Source of the DNA: Chloroflexota bacterium
GTDB taxonomy: Bacteria > Chloroflexota > Anaerolineae > UBA4142
DNA: 64,000 nt
NCBI GenBank assembly: GCA_023381515.1
Contig: JAMCQI010000041.1
Span: 124,001 to 188,000 of the forward strand
Direction: 5' to 3'
Position 1 is the stretch's first letter. Every line of letters begins with the position of its first letter. A program made the position numbers and the translations under genes. The notes under the pieces were generated by a model. The model saw only the letters and a program-made list of their open reading frames with translations. It made no database searches and had not been told where the DNA came from. Shown here piece after piece: positions 35,701-44,989 of the stretch.

Positions 35701-35906
35701 TTCAGGTCGTAGCCATGGTCAGTGCCCGCATCAAGCCGTTGCTGGTTGACGGCAAGGCGATCCATATCGTACGCATCCCGTGGCATTGGGGCTGGCAGGG
35801 GATCGCGGTCGGGAACGTTGTCAACGACTTGACCCCGCACGTAGGCGACGGTAACACCATGATTCCAGAGTACAAGGCGTTCCTGGTGGATGTGAGGAAA
35901 GCATAG
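32766..35906 (+). CDS. fdhA: Formate dehydrogenase alpha subunit, selenoprotein (Sec190), Tat-exported
   Basis: A 1046-residue molybdopterin/tungstopterin enzyme if the TGA at 33333-33335 is Sec190, in EHQARI-U-HSATVAGL, the classic active site. A Tat signal (SRRQFLQ at residues 5-11) directs it outside. The N-terminal FeS motif is CPYCSCGCG (C47, C50, C54). The fourth ligand, usually in LCxKG, reads LDPKS (D83), while an extra Cys52 is present. Pterin-binding blocks include GANPASNHP, MAMLQLLLGNIGVPGGGVNALRGESN, and the C-terminal SRTLPWLAEIQPDLFV. It oxidises formate to CO2 (or the reverse) and passes electrons to FdhB. ATG 32766 is preceded by GGAGGG. Confidence 0.95.
33347..33368 (+). promoter_or_regulatory. 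Predicted bacterial SECIS hairpin of fdhA
   Basis: GGTG and GCCG (33347-33354) pair with CGGC (33359-33362) and CACC (33365-33368), with two bulged C, around the loop GTCT. The loop starts 22 nt after the TGA and resembles the GGUCU apex known from E. coli fdhF. Confidence 0.7.
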
Positions 35907-35925
35907 TTACCGAAAGGCTACCCTT

Positions 35926-36738
35926 ATGTCGAAATACGCCATGCTGATTGACGAGACCCGTTGTACGGGCTGCCGCGCGTGCCAGATTGCGTGCAAGCAG
36001 TGGAATGACTTGCCTGCGGAAAAGACGCACAATCGAGGCTCTTATCAGAATCCGCCAGCCCTCTCCGCACAAACCTGGAACCTCATCGAATTTCGTGAGA
36101 TTCAGGCGGGAGACAAAGTCGGATTTTATTTCCTCAAGCGCGCATGTATGCACTGCGAGCATCCGGCGTGCGCCTCCGTCTGTCCTGTCGGTGCGCTTCA
36201 CAAGACCGCCGAAGGCCCCGTCATCTACGACGAATCGAAATGCATAGGCTGCCGCTACTGTATGGCCGCTTGCCCCTTTGGCATTCCCACGTTCGATTGG
36301 AGTAAGGGGGTACTGGGCCAGCCGGTTATCCACAAATGCAACTTTTGCATCGACCGAGTGAGCAACGGCTTGCTGCCGGCTTGCGCCAAGGCTTGCCCCT
36401 CGCGCGTCATCGCTTTTGGGGAACGGGAGCAGCTGCTTGCGCATGGCGAAGCGCGGATTCGTCAATATCCTGAACGATACACGAGTCGCGTTTATGGGAA
36501 GGAAGAGGCGGGCGGAACGTCGGTCCTGTATCTCTCCAGCATCCCTTTTGAGCAGTTGGGCCTGCCGCAGGTCAGTTCCACGCCCGCACCGACGCTGAGC
36601 GAGCAGGTGATGCATTACACGGTGCCATTTGCGGCGGCCTGGGGGGCGACCCTGACCGGCTTGGCGCTGCTATTCCGATTCCGCAAGCGCGGCGAGGAGC
36701 GCGCGCGAGAAAAGAGTGATTCAAAAGGGGAGGCCTAG
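35926..36738 (+). CDS. fdhB: Formate dehydrogenase iron-sulfur subunit
   Basis: A 270-residue electron-transfer subunit with four 4Fe-4S clusters. The ligand groups are CTGCRACQIAC near residue 13, CMHCEHPACASVC near 75, CIGCRYCMAAC near 107, and CNFCIDR with CAKAC near 140-160. A C-terminal helix (about residues 232-252) anchors it, as in FdnH/HybA-type proteins. No Tat signal is present, so it should travel with FdhA. It starts 19 bp after fdhA and links the alpha subunit to the membrane subunit. Confidence 0.93.
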   Translation: MSKYAMLIDETRCTGCRACQIACKQWNDLPAEKTHNRGSYQNPPALSAQTWNLIEFREIQAGDKVGFYFLKRACMHCEHPACASVCPVGALHKTAEGPVIYDESKCIGCRYCMAACPFGIPTFDWSKGVLGQPVIHKCNFCIDRVSNGLLPACAKACPSRVIAFGEREQLLAHGEARIRQYPERYTSRVYGKEEAGGTSVLYLSSIPFEQLGLPQVSSTPAPTLSEQVMHYTVPFAAAWGATLTGLALLFRFRKRGEERAREKSDSKGEA

Positions 36739-36739
36739 C

Positions 36740-37876
36740 ATGGCAGGTATCAGGCGTTACCGACCGAGCCTGGGAGTGCTGGTGCTGCTGGCGTTGATGG
36801 CGCTCGCGTTCGCCGTCGCGCTGGTTCGCTACACGGCGGGGATCGGCGCGATCAGCAACCTGGGCGATGCGTACCCCTGGGGATTGTGGATCAGTTTCGA
36901 TTTGCTGTGCGGCGTCGCGCTCGCGGCGGGAGCCTTTACCACGGCCTCTGCGGTCTATATCTTTGGCCTGGAAGAATTTCGCCCGATCCTGCGTCCCGCG
37001 ATTCTCACCGGGTTCCTCGGCTACTTGATGGTGATCGTCGCGTTGCTCGTGGACCTGGGTCGACCCGAGCGCATCTGGCACCTTCTCATTTTCTGGAACC
37101 CCGATTCAGTGCTCTTTGAAGTGGGTTGGTGCGTCATGCTCTATACTGCCGTGCTGGCCCTCGAGTTCAGCCCTCTTGTCTTTGAGCGGTTGCGTTGGCG
37201 CGTTCCGCTCACCATCGTCCACCGGCTAACGATCGTATTCGTGATCCTTGGCACCGTGCTCTCGACGCTGCACCAATCCTCTCTGGGGTCGCTCTTTCTC
37301 GCCATGCCGGGCAAGGTGCAGCCCTTATGGTTCTCCCCGTTCTTGCCGCTCTACTTCTTCCTGACCGCCGTCGCCGTCGGTCTGGCGATGGTCATCGTCG
37401 AGTCGTCGCTCAGCGCACGCGTTCTCAAGCGCAGCCTGGAAGTCCAAGTGATCGGTAAGCTGGCCCGCGCAATTCCGTTCGCGCTCGGCGCCTATCTCCT
37501 GGTCAAAATCTACGACCTCACAATCTCCGGCAAGTGGCCGAGTGCGTTTCAGGGAGGAATGAGCGTTCTCTTCTGGGTGGAAATGATTGGCGGCGTGATC
37601 TTGCCTATTGTCCTTTTCTCGCTTCCGGCCGTGCGCCAGGACGGCCAGAGACTGCTCGCCGCAGCGCTGTTTGTGGTTGGCGGGCTCATCTTGAATCGTT
37701 TTGACGTGAGCTTGATCGGCTGGGCGCGGCCGGCGGGTGCGTGGTATGTGCCGCATTGGATGGAATTAGCCATTACTCTGGGGATCGTCGCCGGTGGAGT
37801 CGTAGCATATGGCCTCGCCGCGCGATTTCTCCCGCTCTTCGCGCCAAGCCACGCAGTGAGTCCAACCGGGGAATAG
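36740..37876 (+). CDS. NrfD/HybB-type membrane subunit of formate dehydrogenase
   Basis: A 378-residue protein with about ten helices and no obvious haem-ligand pattern, in the NrfD/PsrC/HybB family (PF03916). Typical features are GDAYPWGLWISFDLLCGVALAAGAF near residue 40 and LVDLGRPERIWHLLIFWNPDSVLFEVGW near residue 110. It should exchange electrons with menaquinone. This type differs from the b-haem gamma subunit of E. coli FdnI. AAAGGGGAGG precedes ATG 36740, just after the fdhB stop. Confidence 0.9.
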   Translation: MAGIRRYRPSLGVLVLLALMALAFAVALVRYTAGIGAISNLGDAYPWGLWISFDLLCGVALAAGAFTTASAVYIFGLEEFRPILRPAILTGFLGYLMVIVALLVDLGRPERIWHLLIFWNPDSVLFEVGWCVMLYTAVLALEFSPLVFERLRWRVPLTIVHRLTIVFVILGTVLSTLHQSSLGSLFLAMPGKVQPLWFSPFLPLYFFLTAVAVGLAMVIVESSLSARVLKRSLEVQVIGKLARAIPFALGAYLLVKIYDLTISGKWPSAFQGGMSVLFWVEMIGGVILPIVLFSLPAVRQDGQRLLAAALFVVGGLILNRFDVSLIGWARPAGAWYVPHWMELAITLGIVAGGVVAYGLAARFLPLFAPSHAVSPTGE

Positions 37877-37880
37877 AGAA

Positions 37881-38744
37881 TTGCCTGCCATTATGCCGGG
37901 ATATGGTTCGATTGTCGAGGAATTGAAAAAGAGGATTGCGAGCAAGCCGGAGCTGGCAGGCTGGGCATCGTTCTATGTCGATCTGATCTCGATCCAATCG
38001 AAGGTGGATGTTCGCGCGAGCGAAGCAGCGGCGAGGAATTCGATCCCGATCGAGCGTCTTGAAGCAGGTCTGCCGTTGATCGCGTTGGAAGAGTTGCAGA
38101 TGGACAGCGCGGCTTTCATCCAGCTCCGGCGCGAAATCTGCACCATCGTGAGCCGATACTACCCCGATCTGGCAAGTCGAACAGATGCCATTTGCCGGCG
38201 GCTCGGGGAGGGAGAGAAGCCCGGGGTTCAGCAGACCTCCGTTCCAGCAGAGGCTCGGGCATCTGGAGGCGAGGAGGACGAATTGGAGAGCACTCTCCTC
38301 GCCTTTGTCAACAATCAGGCCCTCCGTCCTTTCCTTCGACAGTATGCCATCGGGTTCATGCCGTTCATCGAACAGTTGGCTTGGTATCGTCCCCGTTGTC
38401 CCATTTGCGGCGGGGAGCCGGATTTCGCGGCGTTGGCGAGGACGAATGGAGCGCGTACGCTCTTGTGTTCACGCTGTGATGCCGAATGGATATCCCGGCG
38501 CTCCGGCTGCCCTTTTTGTGCAAGCGATGAAACCGAGGAACAAAAGTACCTCGTCTCTGAGGATGGCGTGTACAGGCTCTTACTCTGCGAAGGCTGCAAG
38601 CGATATTTGAAAACCATTGACCTGCGCGGGGTGGCGGACGAGCGACTGCTGCCCGTGGAACGCATCCTCACCCTCTCCATGGATCTCACGGCCCGCGAGA
38701 TGGGTTATTCCGCGATGGGCTCTGGAAACCTCGCATCCGATTAG
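37881..38744 (+). CDS. fdhE: Formate dehydrogenase accessory protein FdhE
   Basis: A 287-residue cytoplasmic maturation factor. The C-terminal half has the four cysteine pairs of FdhE that bind metal in two rubredoxin-like knuckles: CPICGG, CSRCDAEW, CPFCASDE and CEGCKRYLKTID. FdhE works with FdhD in the assembly of active respiratory formate dehydrogenases. TTG 37881 has the better ribosome site; ATG 37893 is an alternative. It closes the fdhABC-E operon. Confidence 0.9.
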   Translation: MPAIMPGYGSIVEELKKRIASKPELAGWASFYVDLISIQSKVDVRASEAAARNSIPIERLEAGLPLIALEELQMDSAAFIQLRREICTIVSRYYPDLASRTDAICRRLGEGEKPGVQQTSVPAEARASGGEEDELESTLLAFVNNQALRPFLRQYAIGFMPFIEQLAWYRPRCPICGGEPDFAALARTNGARTLLCSRCDAEWISRRSGCPFCASDETEEQKYLVSEDGVYRLLLCEGCKRYLKTIDLRGVADERLLPVERILTLSMDLTAREMGYSAMGSGNLASD

Positions 38745-38776
38745 TTTCTGGTCTCAGAGCAGTTCGGCCCCCCCTG

Positions 38777-39232
38777 CTAGGTCCAGGCGGCGGCCAGTTG
38801 GATACAGGTGAAATGCAGCCGCTGCATCGCGGCCTTGGCCACCTGGAACATCAGGGCGTATCCCATCCGGCTGTCCGTGGCACAAAGCGCGCCAAGCTCT
38901 TCTGCATCTATCTTGAGGACAGTGCTGCGGCTGGCCGTGCGGGCCGTGTGCATGAGCACATGCGGTTCGATCAATGCCGAGATAGCAAAAGGCTCGCCCG
39001 GGTTAATCTCGCCGATGGGAATCTCAGCACGAAGATCGTTTTCGACTCTGAAACTCAAATCTACGCTGCCTGACAAGAGAAGGTAAAATGTATCGGCAGG
39101 TTGGCCCTCTTCGAACAGCTTGGTCCCGCGCTCTAGCATGACCTCTTTGGCGATGGCTGCAATGGCTCTTTGTTGGGCGTCGTCCAGACCTGAAAAGAAC
39201 GGATACCGACGCACCAGCTCCGGCGAAATCAT
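38777..39232 (-). CDS. Cyclic-nucleotide-binding-domain protein
   Basis: A 151-residue protein that is essentially one cNMP fold: FFSGLDDAQQRAIAAIA, GTKLFEEGQPADTFYLLLSGSVDLSF, and the phosphate-binding cassette region NPGEPFAISALIEPHVLMHTARTAS. The cassette lacks the canonical GExALL..R(S/T)A, so nucleotide binding is uncertain. No DNA-binding or output domain follows, unlike Crp/Fnr proteins. It lies convergent to fdhE and downstream of the NarL-type regulator. Confidence 0.82.
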   Translation of the reverse strand: MISPELVRRYPFFSGLDDAQQRAIAAIAKEVMLERGTKLFEEGQPADTFYLLLSGSVDLSFRVENDLRAEIPIGEINPGEPFAISALIEPHVLMHTARTASRSTVLKIDAEELGALCATDSRMGYALMFQVAKAAMQRLHFTCIQLAAAWT

Positions 39233-39347
39233 ACGCCGCTCCTCTTCCGTCTCTCCTTCCAGTTAAAATCCACTTGTCTCCATTTGCAATCCGCAAAACT
39301 CGCACTTTTCGCTGCAGACTTTACCGATGTTGGATAGCGCGAGGGGC

Positions 39348-39393
39348 ACATAAGAGGAGGAGCAGGTGTCAGTTCCTGCTCCTCCTCTTATGT
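39348..39393. terminator. 19-bp-arm perfect hairpin
   Basis: Arms 39348-39366 and 39375-39393 are exact reverse complements around an 8-nt loop, the longest stem in the window. It begins 10 bp downstream of the minus-strand NarL-type regulator stop, so it is that operon's terminator candidate. Confidence 0.7.
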
Positions 39394-39402
39394 CCGCTTG
39401 AC

Positions 39403-40047
39403 TTAGAGATTCACCAGTCCCTCACGGAGTGCATACATGACCAAATCGGCAGTACTGTGCGCCCCTGCTTTTTCCATGATATGCGCGCGATGCGTGTCCA
39501 CGGTCCGGACGCTGATGTGGAGACGATCGGCGATAGCCCGGCTGGTGGCGCCATTGGCAACGAGCTGGATAACTTGTTTCTCGCGCTCGGTAAAGGTCGG
39601 CGATGTTTTCTTATCTTGGGCTGATTCGGCGAGGCCCTGCACCAGTTCGTGGCTCACATCCGGCGGCAAGAAAGCGCCTTTCGAATGGACGGCGCGGATG
39701 GCGTCGATCAGTTCCATCGCGCAAGTGAGCTTGACGAGATAACCGGCTGCGCCCGCGCGCAGGACGGGCAGGATGTACTCTCTGTTTTCGTACTGCGTCA
39801 GGATGAGGACGCGCGTTTCAGGAAAGGACTGGCGGATTTTCTCCGTCGCCGTTATTCCGTCGGTTCCCGGCATCTCGATATCCATGAGGACGACATCGGG
39901 ATGGAGGGCCGCGACTTGCGCCAGCGCTTCTTTACCGTCGCCCGCTTCGCCGATCACCTCAATATCCTTGCGCCGCGCGAGGAGCGCGCGCAGGCCCTCG
40001 CGGACGATCGTGTGGTCATCCACCAAGAGCACTCGAATTCTATCCAT
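39403..40047 (-). CDS. NarL/FixJ-family response regulator
   Basis: A 214-residue regulator: receiver with phosphoacceptor D56 in VVLMDIEMPGTDG, and a LuxR-type helix-turn-helix (about residues 148-205) with FTEREKQVIQLVANGATSRAIADRLHISVRTVDTH. It overlaps the kinase gene end by eight bases, so the pair is one operon. The proximity of the fdh operon suggests, without proof, respiratory or redox control. Confidence 0.93.
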   Translation of the reverse strand: MDRIRVLLVDDHTIVREGLRALLARRKDIEVIGEAGDGKEALAQVAALHPDVVLMDIEMPGTDGITATEKIRQSFPETRVLILTQYENREYILPVLRAGAAGYLVKLTCAMELIDAIRAVHSKGAFLPPDVSHELVQGLAESAQDKKTSPTFTEREKQVIQLVANGATSRAIADRLHISVRTVDTHRAHIMEKAGAHSTADLVMYALREGLVNL

Positions 40048-41962
40048 GCTCCGACTCCTCCTGCTTGCTCGGAGGGGCGGGTTCGTCGATGGGAACGATC
40101 AGATGGATGGCGGTGCCTCTCCCCGGCAACGAGTGCAAGTGAAACTCGCCTCCAATAGCGGTCACACGCTCTTCCATGCCCATCAGGCCGAGGCCGCGCT
40201 TGGCCTCCCGGGTGCCGGCCAAACTGGCCGGATCAAACCCAACGCCGTCATCCGTAACCTCGATGCGCACTTGATGGTCTCTGAAATCGAAGACGAAACC
40301 GGCGTGCCGGGCATGCGAATGGAGGGCGATATTGTTGATGGCTTCCTGCACGACCCGAAAGATGGCGGTCTCACAAGGGGGTGACAGGCGGCGTGAGATT
40401 CCGATTTCTCGAAAGACAAACTGGATGCCCGCACTCCCGATACGCGATCCAGCATACCAGCGCAGCGCCGGAATCAATCCCAGTCGGTCGAGCATCGTCG
40501 GGCGCAAATCGAAAATGATCCGGTGGACGCCGTTGAGCGTATCTTTGGTGAGTGTCAGTGTGCGCTTGAGCAAAGGTTGGATTTCGCATAGACTCGTCGC
40601 TTGAGCGGCATCCTCCAAGAGGAAAGACAGGCCTGTCAACAGCTGGCATGTCTCGTCGTGCAGCTCGCGCGAGATTCGTTTGCGCTCGTCTTCCTGCGCC
40701 GCAATCACGCGGTGCAACAGCTCGCTCTTGAGCTGCTCTTTCTGCTCCGTCGCCGCGCGGTACGCCGCCGTGCTGGCCTCGACGCGGGCATCGAGCTCGC
40801 GATTCCAGGCCTGGATCTCGCTCAACGAATTCTTCAACCGCCCTCGCATCGTCTCGAAGGAAAGAGCGAGGGCTCCAATCTCATCGCCCCCGCGCGCCGG
40901 AATAGGGGTCGTCCAGTCTCCGGCGGCAATCCGATTTGTGGCGGCGGTCAATGCCTGGACGGGGACAATCACGCTCCGCGTCGTCAAATAGACGAGAACG
41001 AGAGCGCCGGCGAGCATGACGAGCATTAGGACAAAGATGCGCACCTGCAGCTGGCGAATAGCGCCGAAGGCTTCATCCTCGCCCTCTCGAATCGTTACGC
41101 CCCATTGGGCGCGTTCGAGGGGGGCAAAGGCGAGAACCTCTGCGCGCGGCTGAGGGGTAGAGGTCGGCGTATGACAATCGTGGCAGGCGGACACAGCTTG
41201 GCGATGGTCGCGGATGAGCTCGGCGAGGCTGTCGCCGTGGTCGCTGGGTTGGCCGATCCTTTCGGGCCGAGTGCTGGTCAGAATCACGCCACCCAAGTCT
41301 ACCAGGTCCATATAGCCGGTGTCGCGCAGGCCAATCGGATTCGTAAACGTGCGGATACTTGGACCGGTCAGGGCTATGGTGACGACCAGCGCCCCGACCT
41401 GCTCGCCGTCCGCATTGGCGACGGGCGCGGCGGCCACGGTGGAGAAGCCGGCAGTTCCGAGGGAGCGCGTAAAGCGCGAAACGGCAAACGTCCGGCCCTC
41501 CAGAACGGACATGACCGAGGAGAATTGCTGAAGAGAGAGGGGAGATGTGGTCGGAGGGCGCGCGTCGATTACAGTGCCTGCCTTGTCGACGAAAAAGATC
41601 CGATCACTGTAGAAGCTCAGGCGGTGGTAGGCGCGGTCCATCGCTCCTGCGACTTGCTCCGGGTCGCCCCAGGTGTTCTGCGCAGCCGTGTCGGAGAGGA
41701 CTTGCTCTATGTCGGCAAGGACATAGTCTATGTGACTCGCCGTCGTTTGCGCGAGGACGACACGAGCTTGGAGCACGCGCTGTGTACTCTCGTTCAGCGC
41801 CGCGGTACCGAGATAGGCAAAGAGGCCTATGATTGACAGCGTCCCAATCACGACCAAGACACCCATCTTGGCACCAAGCCCTACAGTCAGCCTCTCGGAC
41901 AGCCATGTTCTTGCTGTCCATAGCGGCAACCGGGTTCGGCTCGCAGTCACAACGCGCATCAA
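40040..41962 (-). CDS. NarX-type sensor kinase with CxxCH haem motif in the sensor domain
   Basis: A 640-residue membrane kinase. A helix at about residues 30-52 precedes an extracytoplasmic Cache-like domain to about residue 305, then a second helix, HAMP, a coiled coil, and HisKA_3/HATPase_c with the phosphoacceptor in RELHDETCQLL and the G box GLGLMGMEER. Within the sensor domain, C260-H-D-C263-H264 is a c-type haem attachment motif. Covalent haem in a sensor domain suggests detection of redox state, O2, NO or CO. No other CxxCH occurs in the protein. Its partner is the adjacent NarL-type regulator. Confidence 0.92.
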   Translation of the reverse strand: MMRVVTASRTRLPLWTARTWLSERLTVGLGAKMGVLVVIGTLSIIGLFAYLGTAALNESTQRVLQARVVLAQTTASHIDYVLADIEQVLSDTAAQNTWGDPEQVAGAMDRAYHRLSFYSDRIFFVDKAGTVIDARPPTTSPLSLQQFSSVMSVLEGRTFAVSRFTRSLGTAGFSTVAAAPVANADGEQVGALVVTIALTGPSIRTFTNPIGLRDTGYMDLVDLGGVILTSTRPERIGQPSDHGDSLAELIRDHRQAVSACHDCHTPTSTPQPRAEVLAFAPLERAQWGVTIREGEDEAFGAIRQLQVRIFVLMLVMLAGALVLVYLTTRSVIVPVQALTAATNRIAAGDWTTPIPARGGDEIGALALSFETMRGRLKNSLSEIQAWNRELDARVEASTAAYRAATEQKEQLKSELLHRVIAAQEDERKRISRELHDETCQLLTGLSFLLEDAAQATSLCEIQPLLKRTLTLTKDTLNGVHRIIFDLRPTMLDRLGLIPALRWYAGSRIGSAGIQFVFREIGISRRLSPPCETAIFRVVQEAINNIALHSHARHAGFVFDFRDHQVRIEVTDDGVGFDPASLAGTREAKRGLGLMGMEERVTAIGGEFHLHSLPGRGTAIHLIVPIDEPAPPSKQEESEHG

Positions 41963-42091
41963 GACACGCGCTCCTCACTCGCTCGCAGCGAATTCGATCC
42001 GCTGCGGCCGATGAATCTATCCACCAAAACAAAAAGGCTCACTCCCATTAAGGAACGAGCCCGTCCAGACCCTCGATGCACCGTTAATCTT

Positions 42092-42120
42092 ATTTTACAG
42101 CGTGACTCGAAGCAAGTCAA
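42092..42120 (-). promoter_or_regulatory. Sigma70-type promoter of the haem-kinase operon
   Basis: On the minus strand TTGACT (42120-42115), 17 bp, TAAAAT (42097-42092), about 130 bp before the kinase start. Confidence 0.6.
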
Positions 42121-42254
42121 GATGATGACGTTTGAACATAACACTTGCAGGTCAAACAATGGTACAATGGGAGTCGGCCATTGACGTGCCGCTCGAAACA
42201 GAGCGGGGCCGGATGACGTTGACGGTTCATATTCCACTGGGAGAAGAAATCAAC

Positions 42255-42842
42255 GTGAGTACTGCGCTCGCAAACCTCGATTGGAATCTCTTCCTGGCCA
42301 TCAACCACCAGGCGGGGAAAGCAGTCTGGCTCGACAAGCTCGGGATATTCCTTGCCGCCTACGCGTTCGTGCTGTTTGTCCTCCCTTTCATCGCCTTGTG
42401 GTTTTGGCCAGCTCCGGCACAACTGCGGCGTTTGCGCCAACGCCATCTGGTCAACGCCACGGTCGCCACGGTTGGCGCACTCCTGGCGGCCCATTTGATC
42501 GGCCTTGTATTTTTCCGCCCGCGTCCTTTTATGGTGCATTCTGTGACAGAGCTAGTTGCGCACGCGTCGGACACGTCCTTCCCTTCAGACCACGCCACCT
42601 TTGTATTTGCCGTTGTCGTAGGCCTTTGGCCGGTGCTGGGGACGAGTCGCTGGCTCTGGCTGGCTCTCGCGGCCGCGATCGGCGTGGCGCGTATCTTCGT
42701 CGGAGTTCACTATCCGAGTGATGTACTGGGTGGTGCCGTGGTCGGCGCAATCTGGGGAGCACTGGCCATCGTGAGTGGGCCGTGGCTTGCTCGGATCGAA
42801 TCTCCCGTCCTGGAGCAGTTGGCGCGCTGGCGTCTGGCTTAG
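42255..42842 (+). CDS. PAP2-family phosphatase (undecaprenyl-diphosphatase-like)
   Basis: A 195-residue membrane phosphatase with about six helices. The acid-phosphatase motifs are FFRPRPF, SFPSDHATF with the catalytic His, and ARIFVGVHYPSDVLGG. This arrangement matches BcrC-type undecaprenyl-diphosphate phosphatases, which recycle the lipid carrier for cell-wall synthesis. I chose GTG 42255, preceded by GGGAGAAG, because it gives the typical short N terminus before LDWNLFLAINHQAG; upstream in-frame codons would add unrelated residues overlapping the promoter zone. Confidence 0.85.
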   Translation: MSTALANLDWNLFLAINHQAGKAVWLDKLGIFLAAYAFVLFVLPFIALWFWPAPAQLRRLRQRHLVNATVATVGALLAAHLIGLVFFRPRPFMVHSVTELVAHASDTSFPSDHATFVFAVVVGLWPVLGTSRWLWLALAAAIGVARIFVGVHYPSDVLGGAVVGAIWGALAIVSGPWLARIESPVLEQLARWRLA

Positions 42843-43025
42843 CTGCTCGAATTTCTTTCTGCGTCCCCCTGGTCCATACTCCATGCTTTCTCCACATCTT
42901 TGCGCTATACTCAAATCAACCAAAGAGGATAGGCCGATTGCGACTCGCGTTCATAGAGGCAGGCTGGCCTGAACCGACCCGTATCTAGAACGTGTTTTGA
43001 GCGTCATAGCGTAAAGGGGACGACT

Positions 43026-43650
43026 GTGACAAGCGAAGAGGACTTGATCGTGCGTGCCCGGGACTTGGAGGCTCGCGCCTTGGGCGAGATTTATGACGTT
43101 TACAGCCCGGCTCTCTACCGCTATGCGGTCCGCCTTCTGGGCGGTGCCGATCTTGCGGAGGAATGCGTAGCGGAGGTCTTTAGCCGTTTTCTGCATGCAC
43201 TCCGTGCAGGTAAAGGGCCACAGGACTCGCTGCACGCTTATTTATATCGAGTGGCGCACAACTGGATCACCGACCAATGGCGCCGCCGGCCACCCGCGGC
43301 GCTCGAGCTCGAGGAAGCTCAATGCACGGATGAAAAGGGGGATCCTTCTCGGTCGCTCCTCGAACAAATGGAACAACTCGAGGTGCGGGCCGCTTTGGCC
43401 AAACTCACACCCGACCAGCGCCAAGTGATCACGCTCAAATACCTGGAGGGGCTGGAGAATGAGCAAATCGCAGCGGCGCTGAGCAAGCCGGTCGGAGCCG
43501 TCAAGTCTCTGCAACATCGCGGGCTGGCGGCATTGCGGCGCGCGCTCCTCCGCAAAGCGGAATCCGACGCGGAATCCGAAGCGGAATCCAGAGCGGAATC
43601 CGAAACGGAATCCCAAGCGGAACCCCAAGCGGAACCCAAAAAGGAATTCA

Positions 43651-43664
<14 letters not shown>
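43026..43664 (+). CDS. ECF-type sigma factor with acidic repeat tail
   Basis: A 212-residue sigma factor starting at GTG 43026 (AAAGGGG upstream). Region 2 covers about residues 10-80 (ALGEIYDVYSPALYRYAVRLLG, then YLYRVAHNWITDQWRR), and region 4 about 115-175 (LTPDQRQVITLKYLEGLENEQIAAALSKPVGAVKSLQHRGLAALRRAL). The last 30 residues are an acidic repeat tail encoded by seven 12-bp units. It overlaps the DUF5667 gene, a common arrangement in which the downstream membrane protein is thought to regulate the sigma factor. Confidence 0.92.
43557..43640 (+). repeat. 12-bp tandem repeat (7 units) in the sigma-factor tail
   Basis: Seven units with consensus GCGGAATCCnAA run without interruption from 43557 to 43640. 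They encode four-residue units AESD, AESE, AESR, AESE, TESQ, AEPQ and AEPK. The reading frame is kept. Confidence 0.9.
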
Positions 43665-44832
<1,168 letters not shown>

Positions 44833-44930
44833 GCTGTGCATCCTGTCGCATTAGGAGTGGGCGGCAGCAGGTGCGGCGCGTTGGCTTGATGAGTTGGACG
44901 ACATCGTCGAGAGGGCTGAGCAGAAAGCTT

Positions 44931-44967
44931 GATCCCCGGACAGCCAATGGAAAGGTGTCCGGGGATC
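44931..44967. terminator. 12-bp-arm hairpin between convergent genes
   Basis: Perfect arms at 44931-44942 and 44956-44967 with a 13-nt loop, between the convergent DUF5667 and GH99-like genes. It can serve both strands. Confidence 0.6.
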
Positions 44968-44989
44968 GCCTATTAGGGGAATGCAGAGT

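Noticed and set aside
42132..42254. Longer PAP2 phosphatase starting at TTG 42132
   Set aside because: It would overlap the -10-like TACAAT at 42163-42168 and add residues unlike the family. GTG 42255 has a good ribosome site and gives the typical N terminus.
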